64,000 bases of DNA from JAYRZB01 sp041916675 (GTDB lineage: Bacteria; Pseudomonadota; Alphaproteobacteria; Rhizobiales; Devosiaceae). The number at the start of each line of letters is the position of its first letter. The first letter of the stretch is position 1. Shown one piece after another: positions 7,414-15,913 of this stretch. The notes beneath the pieces are model-generated. The model was not told the DNA's origin, did not search any database, and worked only from the letters and a program-made list of their open reading frames with translations. The position numbers were made by a program, and so were the translations under genes. The stretch covers positions 18,398 through 82,397 of the forward strand of contig JAYRZB010000010.1 in the NCBI GenBank assembly GCA_041916675.1. Reading direction: 5' to 3'.

Positions 7414-8727
7414 TTAGTGCCCCTCCCGCTGTGCCCGGCGCCGGGCAAAAAACTCGAGCCGCTTGACGATTTCACGCTCAAAGCCCCGCTCGTTGGGCCG
7501 ATAGAAATCGGGGCGTTTCTCGCCGGTCAGCGCATCGGGAAAAAACTCCTGCCCGGCAAACGCATCCGGATAGTCATGGTCGTATTGATATCCGGCATGA
7601 TAGCCGAGATCTTTCATCAGCTTGGTCGGTGCGTTCAGAATATGCATCGGCGGCGGCAGCGATCCGGTCTGTGCTGCCAGCGACAGCGCGGCGTTGAATG
7701 CCATATAGGCCGCGTTCGATTTGGGCGCCGTCGCCACATAGGTGATCGCCTGCCCCATGAACAATCGCCCCTCGGGCCAGCCCACCCGCTCAAACGCCGT
7801 CCACGCCGTGATCACCTGCACCAGCGCCTGCGGGTCGGCCATGCCAACGTCTTCCGAAGCTACGCACGATAGTCGGCGGAACAGCGTCCCAGGGTCCTCA
7901 CCCGCCGTCATCATCCGCGCCGCCCAATAGAGCGCCGCCTGCACGTCCGATCCCCGCAGGCTCTTGTGAAAGCAGCTGAGCAGGTTGTAGTGGGCCTCCT
8001 GCGCCTTGTCATAGATCGGCGCCCGCTTCTGCACCACCTTGCTCAGCGCCGCCGTATCGAGTGTGTCCATGCCCTCGAGCGCCAGCAGTTCCTCGGCAAG
8101 CCCGAGCAGAAACCGCCCGTCGCCATCAGCCATCTCGATCAGCGCCGCCCGCGCATCGGCATCGAGCGGCAGGGCATGCCCCACATGCGCCTCGGCCCGC
8201 TGCAGCAGAACCTCCAGAGACGCAGCGTCAAACCGGTTGAGCACAAACACCTTGGCGCGCGACAACAGCGCCGCCACAATCGAAAAGCTCGGATTCTCCG
8301 TTGTCGCGCCGATCAGGATGATTGTGCCATCCTCGACATGCGGCAGCAGCGCATCCTGCGTGGTGCGGTTGAAGCGGTGAAACTCGTCGACAAACACCGC
8401 CGTCTGCCGCCCGCTGACCTGCCGCAACTGCCGCGCCGCTTCGATCACCTTGCGCAGGTCGGCAATGCCCGAAAGGACCGCCGATATCTGCACAAACTCC
8501 ACGCCAACCTCGGCGGCCACCAGCCGGGCAATGGTGGTCTTGCCCACCCCCGGCGGCCCCCACAGAATGAATGAGCTCAGCCGTTTGCCCGCCACCATCC
8601 GCCCGATCGGCCCATCGGCCGCCAGAAGGTGATCCTGCCCGATGACATCGGCAAGCGCCTGCGGCCGCAGCTCTTCGGCGAGCGGTCGTTTGGCAATCGT
8701 GCTGAACAGCGAAGTTTCCACGGTCAA
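7414..8727 (-). CDS. rarA: Replication-associated recombination AAA ATPase RarA (MgsA)
   Basis: The 437-residue clamp-loader-like ATPase acts at stalled replication forks. It has RPLAEELRPQALADVIGQDHLL at the start, Walker A GPPGVGKTT near residue 58, Walker B VFVDEFHRF, sensor 1 GATTENPSF, and the C-terminal tetramerisation part with YDKAQEAHYNLLSCFHKSLRGSD and the AGYQYDHDYP block. Length equals that of E. coli RarA. It is the first gene of the minus-strand run rarA-crcB-rluC-HAD-ATP12. The degP-like gene is about 60 bases upstream on the same strand and may feed transcription into it. Confidence 0.95.
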   Translation of the reverse strand: MTVETSLFSTIAKRPLAEELRPQALADVIGQDHLLAADGPIGRMVAGKRLSSFILWGPPGVGKTTIARLVAAEVGVEFVQISAVLSGIADLRKVIEAARQLRQVSGRQTAVFVDEFHRFNRTTQDALLPHVEDGTIILIGATTENPSFSIVAALLSRAKVFVLNRFDAASLEVLLQRAEAHVGHALPLDADARAALIEMADGDGRFLLGLAEELLALEGMDTLDTAALSKVVQKRAPIYDKAQEAHYNLLSCFHKSLRGSDVQAALYWAARMMTAGEDPGTLFRRLSCVASEDVGMADPQALVQVITAWTAFERVGWPEGRLFMGQAITYVATAPKSNAAYMAFNAALSLAAQTGSLPPPMHILNAPTKLMKDLGYHAGYQYDHDYPDAFAGQEFFPDALTGEKRPDFYRPNERGFEREIVKRLEFFARRRAQREGH

Positions 8728-8790
8728 TCCCAGGCGTTCTCGCCCAAGGTTCTACTACAACCGCCCGCCCCTGCCAGCCGCTTGTCTGCT

Positions 8791-10233
8791 CTACCCGCTG
8801 ACAATTGACCGGAAGATGCGCCCGTTGCGCTGCAGCACGATCTTCCAGGCATTGGCGCGCTGCGAGGCCATGGCCTTGAAGGCATCGGCGTCAGCAATAT
8901 CCTGATCGTTGAGGCTCACAATAACATCGCCTGCCCGCAGGCCCATCTGCTGGGCCGGCGACCCATCGGCCACTGCCCGCACCACCACCCCGCTGGCGCT
9001 GAAATCAAGCCCGAGTTCCTGCGCCACGGCCGGCCCAATGGTTTGCACCTCCGCCCCGGCGAACCTGGTATTTCCGGTAATCGCAACGCTCGCGGTCGCA
9101 TCTGGCGCCGCTTCCAGCATCAGTTCGGCACTGGCCACCTTGCGATCACGCCAGAATTCGAGCCGGGTCACCTGCCCCACCGGTTTGGTTGCCAGCCGGA
9201 AATCAAAGCCGCTCGGCTGTTCCACCGCCACACCATCGACACTCAGGATCACATCGCCCGACCGAAAGCCCGCGCGCTCTGCCGGGCCGCCCGGTGCCAC
9301 TTCGGTGATCAGCGCGCCGCGCGGTGTTTCAAGCCCCAGCCCATCGGCAATGTCAGTGGTCACTTCCTGCATCCTCGCCCCAAACCATGGGCGCACGATC
9401 TGCCCGCCGCGCAGCCCGGCATCGGCCACCACCCGCGCCATGTTGGCGGGCACGGCAAAGCCAATCCCCACCGAACCGCCAGATTGCGAGAAAATCGCGG
9501 TATTGATCCCGATCAGCCGCCCCTGCATGTCCACCAGCGCCCCGCCCGAATTGCCCGGGTTGATCGCCGCATCGGTCTGGATAAAGAACTCGTAATTTGA
9601 GCTTTCCACTCCGGTCCGCGCCAGGGCCGAAACAATGCCACTCGTCACCGTCTGCCCCACCCCGAATGGATTGCCGATCGCCAGGACCAGATCACCGACC
9701 TCTAGCGCGTCGCTGTCTCCGAAGCTCAGCGCCGGGAACTGCCGCCCTGCCGGGTCGCGCACCTTCAGTGCCGCCAGATCGGTCTTGGGGTCATCCACCA
9801 CGATATCGACGGCAAACTCCCGTCCGTCTGACGTGGCAATCCGCACGTCGGTTGCCCCATGCACTACATGGCTGTTGGTCAATATCACGCCGGCCGCATC
9901 GATGATCACACCCGAGCCCAGAGACTTTGATTCCCGCGGGCGGCTCTGCCCAAACATGTCGCTGCCGAAAAACCGCTGGAAGAACGGATCGCTCTCGAAG
10001 GGCGATGGCCGCGACCGCGTTATGGTCGTGGCATAAACGTTCACCACCGATGGCGTCACCGCTTTGACAACCGGGGCAAAGCTCAGTTGCACCTGTTCGC
10101 GGCTCACCGGCACTTCTGCAACCACCGGCTGCGCTGGCGCTTGAGCCGTCACCACGGCGCTACCAATCAGACCGCCCGCAACGGCGGTTCCGGCAAAGAC
10201 GATCCCAAGTGCTGCGAAACGGCGGATTACCAT
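8791..10233 (-). CDS. DegP/DegQ-like periplasmic serine protease with two PDZ domains
   Basis: This 480-residue HtrA protease starts with an N-terminal hydrophobic segment (about 7-31) that could be a signal peptide or anchor. The trypsin-like domain contains the complete triad: His122 in TNSHVVHG, Asp152 in DPKTDLAALKV and Ser229 in NPGNSGGAL. Two PDZ domains follow (about 300-385 and 395-475), each with a GLG or GLD carboxylate-binding-type loop. It should degrade or refold misfolded envelope proteins. The start at 10233 is set by the basic-hydrophobic leader MVIRRFAALG; the longer frame to 10353 has no such leader. It is divergent from the decarboxylase gene, with about 190 bases between. 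Confidence 0.93.
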   Translation of the reverse strand: MVIRRFAALGIVFAGTAVAGGLIGSAVVTAQAPAQPVVAEVPVSREQVQLSFAPVVKAVTPSVVNVYATTITRSRPSPFESDPFFQRFFGSDMFGQSRPRESKSLGSGVIIDAAGVILTNSHVVHGATDVRIATSDGREFAVDIVVDDPKTDLAALKVRDPAGRQFPALSFGDSDALEVGDLVLAIGNPFGVGQTVTSGIVSALARTGVESSNYEFFIQTDAAINPGNSGGALVDMQGRLIGINTAIFSQSGGSVGIGFAVPANMARVVADAGLRGGQIVRPWFGARMQEVTTDIADGLGLETPRGALITEVAPGGPAERAGFRSGDVILSVDGVAVEQPSGFDFRLATKPVGQVTRLEFWRDRKVASAELMLEAAPDATASVAITGNTRFAGAEVQTIGPAVAQELGLDFSASGVVVRAVADGSPAQQMGLRAGDVIVSLNDQDIADADAFKAMASQRANAWKIVLQRNGRIFRSIVSG

Positions 10234-10310
10234 ACTGAATGCTCCAGATTCTGCTGCGTTCTGAACCACATGGCCCCTATGGCGGCAAATGCTGAAACAC
10301 CTCGATTTTG

Positions 10311-10389
10311 GCGTCATTAAGGACCCTTGGGGCCGTCTTGAATTATGACGCAATTATCGTTTGCGCTGGGGGGCAATCGTCCCTATATG
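10311..10389 (+). promoter_or_regulatory. Divergent intergenic control region with promoter-like sequence for the decarboxylase gene
   Basis: TTGCGC at 10361-10366 and TATATG at 10384-10389 are separated by 17 bases and lie 37 bases upstream of the decarboxylase ATG. Just upstream, GCGTCAT (10311-10317) is mirrored by ATGACGC (10345-10351). This could be a regulator site shared with the divergent protease gene. Function is inferred only. Confidence 0.4.
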
Positions 10390-10426
10390 CAGCGCTCTTT
10401 CAACACTTGCCAAAGGCCTATGTCCA

Positions 10427-11605
10427 ATGACAACTGAGCCGCCCATCACCTACGCGAACACCTCGGCACTGATTGCTGCCGAAGCTCCGGATTTCCCGAG
10501 TTTTCTGTTTTCGGAACGTGAGTTCCACAAGGCGGTCAAGGTCTTCAGGAAGGGCTTTGATGGGCTGTTGACCTATGCGGTCAAGTGCAACCCCTCCCCG
10601 CACATCATCGCTCAGTTGCACCGCGAGGGTCTGAAGGCGTTCGATGTGGCCTCCAACACCGAGATGGAACTGGTGCGCGAACATGCGCCCGGCGCCGTCA
10701 TGCACTACAATAACCCCATCAAGAACAAGCGCGAGATCGAGCGGGCCTATGAAGAATTCGGCGTGCGCTCCTTCACCATCGACCATCCCCAGCAGCTCGA
10801 CCAGTTGGCCGCCGTGGTTGCGCCGAGCCGCGATATCGAGGTCACCACGCGCTTTAAGGCCGGCAAGGCCCTCAAGTCCTATGATTTTGGCATCAAGTTC
10901 GGGGTCATGCAGGATGGCGCGGCCGAAATCGTCAGCCTCGTTGATCAGATGGGCTACACACCCAGCCTCTGCTTCCACGTCGGCTCGCAGTGTGAGGACG
11001 CCTATGCCTATGAGCGCCACATCGCTGCGGCCGCCAAGATTGCCGAAGAGTCCGGCATCGAGCTCAAGCGCCTCAACATCGGCGGCGGCTATCCGGCCCC
11101 CTACCCGACCAGCGAAGCCCCGCCGATGGACTACTACTTCGAAACCATCGCTCAGGCTGTGAAAGACAATTTCGGCAAGTCCAGCCCCGAGCTCATCATC
11201 GAGCCCGGCCGCGCTATCGTGACCTCGTCCACCTCGCTGCTGCTGCGCGTCAAGCACCAGCGCGGCGGCCAGTCGGTCTACCTCAACGACGGGGCCTATG
11301 GGGCACTGATGGAAGTCAAGTTCATGCACTTCACCCCGCCGGTCCGTGTCTGGCGCGGCCCGCGTCTGCACGACAACGATGGCGAGTTCTCCGAATTCAC
11401 CATCTGGGGCCCCACCTGCGACAGCTATGATGTGCTGCCTCAGGTCTTCACCCTGCCCGCCGATATTGACGAAGATGACTGGATTGAGTTCGGCCTGATG
11501 GGCGCCTACACCCAGGCTTCGCTCACCCCGTTCAACGGTTTCGACCGCCGCGATCAGTACAGCGTCGACGATATCTATACCGGCAAGGACATGCAGCCCG
11601 AATAA
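10427..11605 (+). CDS. Fold-type III PLP-dependent ornithine/lysine decarboxylase
   Basis: The 392-residue enzyme belongs to the alanine-racemase-fold decarboxylases. Lys53 in YAVKCNP should bind PLP; CFHVGSQC, NIGGGYPAPYP and IIEPGR follow in the usual order. GPTCDSYD near residue 331 supplies the active-site Cys and Asp contributed across the dimer interface in ornithine decarboxylases. It should make putrescine (or cadaverine) for polyamine synthesis in the cytosol. ODC is favoured over diaminopimelate decarboxylase by the short length and the CDSYD motif; ornithine versus lysine preference cannot be told. The ATG at 10427 fits the usual N-terminus; a frame from 10361 would include promoter-like DNA. 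A strong terminator follows. Confidence 0.9.
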   Translation: MTTEPPITYANTSALIAAEAPDFPSFLFSEREFHKAVKVFRKGFDGLLTYAVKCNPSPHIIAQLHREGLKAFDVASNTEMELVREHAPGAVMHYNNPIKNKREIERAYEEFGVRSFTIDHPQQLDQLAAVVAPSRDIEVTTRFKAGKALKSYDFGIKFGVMQDGAAEIVSLVDQMGYTPSLCFHVGSQCEDAYAYERHIAAAAKIAEESGIELKRLNIGGGYPAPYPTSEAPPMDYYFETIAQAVKDNFGKSSPELIIEPGRAIVTSSTSLLLRVKHQRGGQSVYLNDGAYGALMEVKFMHFTPPVRVWRGPRLHDNDGEFSEFTIWGPTCDSYDVLPQVFTLPADIDEDDWIEFGLMGAYTQASLTPFNGFDRRDQYSVDDIYTGKDMQPE

Positions 11606-11625
11606 CCGGCTGCTTGCCAATATCG

Positions 11626-11656
11626 GCCACCCCGGCGACAGTCGGGGTGGCTTTTT
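11626..11656 (+). terminator. Intrinsic terminator after the decarboxylase gene
   Basis: GCCACCCCG at 11626-11634 pairs perfectly with CGGGGTGGC at 11643-11651. A run of five T follows at 11652-11656. It lies 20 bases after the stop codon. Confidence 0.92.
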
Positions 11657-11679
11657 GTCATTTGAGCCGGACCATTGCC

Positions 11680-12228
11680 ATGCAACCCATTCCACCCCTG
11701 GCCAGCCTGGGTCAGCGCATAGTTATCCTCGGGCCCTCGAACTCTGGTAAATCTACTCTGGCAGCGGCGCTGGCGGAAAAACTCGGCCTGCCCGCCGTCT
11801 ATCTGGATCGGTTTTACCACCTGCCCAATACCGATTGGGTGGCGCGCCCAAAGGAGGATTTCATCCGGCTCCATCAGGAAGCCATTGCGGAAGATGCGTG
11901 GATCATGGACGGAAATTACCGCGCCATGCGTGCCGAGCGGCTGCAACGCGCCACGGGTGTCATTGTCCTAGATGACAGGCCCTGGCTTCGCCTGATGCGC
12001 TATTTCAACAGAACCCTGCTTCAACCCAACCGCCACGGCATGCTTGAGGGCAGCCGCGATTCAATCAAATGGCAGATGATCAAATGGGTGGGCTTCAATT
12101 CACGTCATAGTGGCCAGTCGTCCCGCGACCTGATCCGAGAGACCGAACTTCCGTACGTCTTTTGCAATTCGATGGCCGAAGTTAAGGCCCTCTATCGCGC
12201 CTGGGATCTTACGCCCTCACCCCCTTGA
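11680..12228 (+). CDS. P-loop NTPase, adenylate-kinase/FlaR-like
   Basis: This 182-residue protein has a Walker A motif GPSNSGKST at about residues 18-26. YLDRFYHLPNTDW and WIMDGNYRAMRAERLQRA follow, a pattern typical of the small kinases annotated as FlaR or topology-modulation proteins. VIVLDDRPWLRLMRYFNR resembles the Walker B strand and lid region. It probably phosphorylates a small nucleotide-like substrate, but the substrate is unknown. The ATG at 11680 lies after the preceding terminator; the frame upstream of it runs through that hairpin and is not coding. The 3' end overlaps the convergent epimerase gene by 20 bases. Confidence 0.75.
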   Translation: MQPIPPLASLGQRIVILGPSNSGKSTLAAALAEKLGLPAVYLDRFYHLPNTDWVARPKEDFIRLHQEAIAEDAWIMDGNYRAMRAERLQRATGVIVLDDRPWLRLMRYFNRTLLQPNRHGMLEGSRDSIKWQMIKWVGFNSRHSGQSSRDLIRETELPYVFCNSMAEVKALYRAWDLTPSPP

Positions 12229-13246
12229 CCAGTCCCAGGCGGATTGCAGCCTCCGCCGTGTCCAGAATGGACTGACTGGACGGAATATAGGGACGTCCGA
12301 GCAACCGTTGCCCTTTGGCGCCGTCGAAAATCTTCACGTTCCCGATATCGTTGATGATCTGCCGCGCCGGGCCGCCGAAACTGGCAATCAGCCGGATCAG
12401 CCAATCCGGAACGCGCTTATCGGTCACTTTCGCCTGCGGATAAGCGGCCCGCAGAATGTCGGCAACGGCTGGAAACGGCATATAGTCCGCTGTCGCCAGA
12501 TAGCGTTCTCCAACGCTGTGGCTGTGTTGCAGCGCCGCGATATGCATCGCTGCCACGTCCCGCACGTCGATGATTGAAAATCCATTGCTCGGCATTGCCG
12601 GCATCGAGCCATCAAGCAACCCGGTCACCAGGCCAATCGAGATGCTGGCATCCTTATCGAGCGCCGGCCCAATGATGGCGCCGGGATGGATGGTGGTCAG
12701 AGCAAGACCATTCGCCTTCGCAAAGCTCCACGCCGCCTGCTCCGCCCGCGTCTTGCCAACGCAATAGGCCCAGGTCCAGCGCATCGCCTCAAGGTTGGTG
12801 AAATGGCTCTCGTCGTAGGTTCGGGTGCCGCTGGTCTGCCCGTGGCCATAGCCAACGGTGGCAATCGAAGAGGTCATCACCACCCGTCTGATGCCCGCCG
12901 CATGGGCGAGGCGCAGTACGCGCCCCGTGCCCTCAACTGCTGGCCCGATCACGACCTGCGGGTCCTTCGGTTCATCGGCGCGCACGGCCGCTGCAACATG
13001 CATCACCGCATCCATGCCGGCCAGCGCCACGTCCCACCCAGCATCCGACATCAGGTCCGTCACCGCAAAGTCCAGACGTTCTGTCGCACCTTCTCCGAGC
13101 TGTGCGGCAACGGCCCTGCGGACGCTATCGGCCCGGCCCTCGCCCCGCACCGTCCCACGCACCGTATAACCTGCGCGCAGCGCCTCGATCACGGTCCACT
13201 TGCCCACAAACCCGGTTGCACCGGTCACCAGCACGCGCTGCGCCAT
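12209..13246 (-). CDS. NAD(P)-dependent epimerase/dihydroflavonol-4-reductase-like extended SDR
   Basis: The 345-residue extended short-chain dehydrogenase starts VLVTGATGFVGKW, the Rossmann nucleotide-binding loop. It has VMHVAAAV for the central strand, VVMTSSIATVG with the catalytic Ser region, and YCVGK, the Tyr-x-x-x-Lys catalytic pair at about 162-166. This group reduces or epimerises ketone/aldehyde substrates; the actual substrate is not evident. It lies downstream of the rplQ terminator on the same strand but is separated from it only in transcription terms, since rplQ transcripts should stop at about 13260. Its 3' end overlaps the convergent kinase gene by 20 bases. Confidence 0.85.
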   Translation of the reverse strand: MAQRVLVTGATGFVGKWTVIEALRAGYTVRGTVRGEGRADSVRRAVAAQLGEGATERLDFAVTDLMSDAGWDVALAGMDAVMHVAAAVRADEPKDPQVVIGPAVEGTGRVLRLAHAAGIRRVVMTSSIATVGYGHGQTSGTRTYDESHFTNLEAMRWTWAYCVGKTRAEQAAWSFAKANGLALTTIHPGAIIGPALDKDASISIGLVTGLLDGSMPAMPSNGFSIIDVRDVAAMHIAALQHSHSVGERYLATADYMPFPAVADILRAAYPQAKVTDKRVPDWLIRLIASFGGPARQIINDIGNVKIFDGAKGQRLLGRPYIPSSQSILDTAEAAIRLGLVKGVRA

Positions 13247-13258
13247 TCAATCCCCCAA

Positions 13259-13294
13259 AACAAAAAAGCGGCCACGGGTGAACCCCGCGGCCGC
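13259..13294 (-). terminator. Intrinsic terminator of the ribosomal-protein operon (after rplQ)
   Basis: Read on the minus strand, a GC-rich stem is formed by GCGGCC (13289-13294) and GGCCGC (13268-13273), with additional GGGG/CCC pairing inside. Six T then follow (A run at 13262-13267 on the plus strand). It is placed 28 bases after the rplQ stop and ends the S10-spc-alpha transcript. Confidence 0.88.
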
Positions 13295-13321
13295 CGAAAC
13301 TCTCAGGCACCTATGCTGCTA

Positions 13322-13753
13322 TCACGCAGCGACGGCATCCTCATCGCGGTCAGCGCGTTCCTGCACCGGACCAGAATCGAGGCCCTTGGCGTTCACGTCG
13401 CGATCAACAAACTCGATCACCGCAACCGGGGCATTGTCGCCATAACGGAAACCAGCCTTCATGATGCGGGTATACCCACCCTGGCGGCCCTTGTAGCGAT
13501 CGCCGAGAACGGCAAACAGCTTGCGAACCTGATCCTCATCACGGATCTGGGCGATCGCCTGACGGCGAGCGTGCAGGTCGCCGCGCTTGGCCAGCGTGAT
13601 CAGCTTCTCCACGATCGGGCGCAGTTCCTTGGCCTTGGGCAAGGTCGTCGTGATCTGCTCGTGCTTGATCAGAGCGGCCGACATATTGGCGAACATCGCC
13701 TTGCGGTGCGACGAGGTCCGGTTAAGCTTACGGTTTGCATTACCGTGGCGCAT
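13322..13753 (-). CDS. rplQ: 50S ribosomal protein L17
   Basis: The 143-residue L17 opens MRHGNANRKLNRTSSHRKAM, the invariant family start, with ELRPIVEKLITLAK and RQGGYTRIMK later. L17 sits near the peptide exit of the large subunit. The C-terminus carries an alphaproteobacterial tail of about 25 mostly acidic residues beyond the E. coli length. It is the last gene of the alpha operon, 33 bases after rpoA, and is followed by a clear terminator. Confidence 0.97.
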   Translation of the reverse strand: MRHGNANRKLNRTSSHRKAMFANMSAALIKHEQITTTLPKAKELRPIVEKLITLAKRGDLHARRQAIAQIRDEDQVRKLFAVLGDRYKGRQGGYTRIMKAGFRYGDNAPVAVIEFVDRDVNAKGLDSGPVQERADRDEDAVAA

Positions 13754-13786
13754 TTCTATTCTCCTCTAAGTCAGGGCCGCGCGAGA

Positions 13787-14806
13787 TCAATAATGATCTT
13801 CGTAGCGCTTGGCGAGATCGTCGATGTTTTCCGGCGGCCAGTTGGCCACGTCCATACCCAGATGCAGGCCCATCTGAGCCAGCACTTCCTTGATTTCGTT
13901 CAGCGACTTGCGACCAAAATTCGGAGTGCGCAGCATCTCGGCTTCCGTCTTCTGGATCAGGTCGCCGATATAAACGATATTGTCGTTCTTCAGGCAGTTT
14001 GCCGAACGGACCGACAGTTCGAGCTCGTCCACCTTCTTGAGCAGCGCCGGGTTGAAGGCCAGTTCCGGAACAGCGTCCTGGGCCTTCTCCTTGCTGGGCT
14101 CTTCGAAATTGACGAACACCGAGAGCTGGTCCTGAAGGATACGGGCAGCATAGGCCACTGCATCTTCCGGGGTCACGGCGCCGTTGGTTTCGATCTGCAG
14201 CGTCAGCTTGTCCTTGTCGAGGCTTTCGCCTTCGCGCGTCGCATCAACCTTGTAGGAGACGCGGCGCACCGGCGAGAACAGCGCATCGACCGGGATATAG
14301 CCGATCGGCGCATCGTCCGGACGATTGCGGTCGGCCGGGACATAGCCCTTGCCGGTATTGACGGTGAACTCGATGTTGATCTCCGCACCATCGTCGAGAT
14401 GGCACAGGACCAGTTCCGGGTTCAGCACTTCGATATCGCCGGTCACCTTGATGTCACCGGCGGTGACGGCACCCGGGCCCTGCTTGGACAGCGTCAGGCG
14501 CTTGGGGCCTTCCGACTGCATCTTGAGGGCGATTTCCTTCACGTTCAGCACGAAGTCGGTGATGTCCTCGCGAACGCCAGGCACCGACGAGAATTCATGC
14601 AGAACGCCATCGATATGGATAGCAGTCACGGCTGCACCCTGCAGCGACGACAGCAGAACGCGACGCAGGGCATTGCCCAGGGTGAGACCATAGCCGCGCT
14701 CAAGCGGCTCGGCAGTCACCGAAGCCACGCGCGCACTGTCGCTGCCCGAAACGATGTCCAGCTTGGTCGGCTTGATCAGTTCTTGCCAGTTCCTCTGGAT
14801 GGTCAC
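13787..14806 (-). CDS. rpoA: RNA polymerase alpha subunit
   Basis: The 339-residue alpha subunit nucleates polymerase assembly and contacts UP elements and activators. The N-terminal dimerisation domain (about 1-235) includes ERGYGLTLGNALRRVLLSSLQGAAV, which marks the family. After an acidic linker, the C-terminal domain holds LSVRSANCLKNDNI with the DNA-contacting Arg equivalent to E. coli R265, then LRTPNFGRKSLNEIKEVL. The gene lies between rpsK (94 bases) and rplQ (33 bases). rpsD is absent here, as is usual in this class. Confidence 0.98.
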   Translation of the reverse strand: MTIQRNWQELIKPTKLDIVSGSDSARVASVTAEPLERGYGLTLGNALRRVLLSSLQGAAVTAIHIDGVLHEFSSVPGVREDITDFVLNVKEIALKMQSEGPKRLTLSKQGPGAVTAGDIKVTGDIEVLNPELVLCHLDDGAEINIEFTVNTGKGYVPADRNRPDDAPIGYIPVDALFSPVRRVSYKVDATREGESLDKDKLTLQIETNGAVTPEDAVAYAARILQDQLSVFVNFEEPSKEKAQDAVPELAFNPALLKKVDELELSVRSANCLKNDNIVYIGDLIQKTEAEMLRTPNFGRKSLNEIKEVLAQMGLHLGMDVANWPPENIDDLAKRYEDHY

Positions 14807-14900
14807 GGTAACGTCCTTTCAAAATCGCGGCCCTTCGCCCGGCCGCTTAGCCGCAAACGCAATGCGCCCCCAGCCGTTCTCGGGCCGGGAGCAATCCCAA

Positions 14901-15293
14901 TTAGACGCGGCGCCGCTTGCGCGGGCGGCAGCCATTGTGCGGGATGGAGGTCACATCGCGGATGCTGGTGACATTGAAACCTGCTGCCTGCAGAGCACGC
15001 AGCGCAGACTCGCGCCCCGAACCGGGACCGCGCACTTCGACTTCCAGAGTCTTCATGCCGTGTTCCTGCGCCTTGCGGGCCGCATCTTCTGCTGCAACCT
15101 GAGCCGCATACGGGGTCGACTTGCGCGAACCCTTAAAGCCCATCACGCCCGACGAGGACCACGAGATCGTGTTGCCCTGCACATCGGTGATGGTGATCAT
15201 GGTGTTGTTGAAGGAGGCGTTCACGTGAGCAACGCCAGAGGTAATATTCTTGCGCTCCTTACGGCGGATGCGCGTGGTTTCAGTCTTAGCCAT
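14901..15293 (-). CDS. rpsK: 30S ribosomal protein S11
   Basis: The 130-residue S11 contains the GVAHVNASFNNTMITITD beta-sheet core, the GSGRESALRAL loop and the basic tail HNGCRPRKRRRV. S11 lines the mRNA exit side of the platform next to S7. The HNG motif near the end is the deamidation-prone site known for this family. The order rpsM-rpsK-rpoA is the standard alpha-operon order. Confidence 0.98.
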   Translation of the reverse strand: MAKTETTRIRRKERKNITSGVAHVNASFNNTMITITDVQGNTISWSSSGVMGFKGSRKSTPYAAQVAAEDAARKAQEHGMKTLEVEVRGPGSGRESALRALQAAGFNVTSIRDVTSIPHNGCRPRKRRRV

Positions 15294-15370
15294 TTAGTTC
15301 CTCTGTTCGATATCAGCGCCGCCGACAGCCAGATCGCTCCAGCGGCTCCACCGAGAACCCGGAAAGGTTC

Positions 15371-15739
15371 TTATTTCTTCTTGCCGGCGATCGGCTTGGC
15401 CGGACCCTTGCGGGTGCGGGCATTGGTGTGCGTGCGCTGACCACGGACCGGAAGGCCACGGCGGTGACGCAGGCCACGATAGTTGCCCAGGTCCATCAAA
15501 CGCTTGATGTTCATCGAGACACTGCGGCGCAGGTCGCCCTCGACGATGTAGTCGCGGTCGATCGTCTCACGAATCTGGATCACTTCGGCGTCGGTCAATT
15601 CATTGACACGGCGTTCGGTCGGAATGCCCACCTTTTCACAGATATCGGCAGCGAACTTGTCGCCGATACCATGAATGTACTGAAGCGCAATGATCACGCG
15701 CTTGTTCGTCGGGATATTGACGCCAGCAATACGAGCCAC
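15371..15739 (-). CDS. rpsM: 30S ribosomal protein S13
   Basis: The 122-residue S13 starts MARIAGVNIPTNKRVIIALQYIHGIG, with the helix-two-turn-helix that contacts the 30S head. It ends in the basic extension RHRRGLPVRGQRTHTNARTRKGPAKPIAGKKK-type tail that reaches the P-site tRNA. It follows a 174-base gap after adk that contains a promoter-like sequence, so the alpha group may have its own start of transcription. Confidence 0.98.
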   Translation of the reverse strand: MARIAGVNIPTNKRVIIALQYIHGIGDKFAADICEKVGIPTERRVNELTDAEVIQIRETIDRDYIVEGDLRRSVSMNIKRLMDLGNYRGLRHRRGLPVRGQRTHTNARTRKGPAKPIAGKKK

Positions 15740-15862
15740 GTCCGCTCTCCTTCATTCGGCAGGGTTTTCCCCGTCCGTTCAACAACAACAAGGGACCGGA
15801 CTCCGACCCCCACTAAACCTGAGGAACCGAATCCAGCCCAATAATCCATGAGACTGGCGCGG

Positions 15863-15891
15863 TTCTTAAGGGCAAGCTAGGCCAAAGTCAA
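15863..15891 (-). promoter_or_regulatory. Promoter-like sequence for the rpsM-rpsK-rpoA-rplQ group
   Basis: On the minus strand TTGACT (15886-15891) and TAAGAA (15863-15868) are separated by exactly 17 bases. They lie in the 174-base adk-rpsM spacer, the longest gap of the spc-alpha region, which supports an internal promoter. Confidence 0.5.
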
Positions 15892-15913
15892 CTGGCCCAC
15901 CCTGCCCCGCATT

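Noticed and set aside
12686..14971. Plus-strand frame of 761 codons across the epimerase, rplQ and rpoA genes
   Set aside because: It crosses the terminator at 13259-13294 and three well-identified minus-strand genes. The encoded sequence has no domain.
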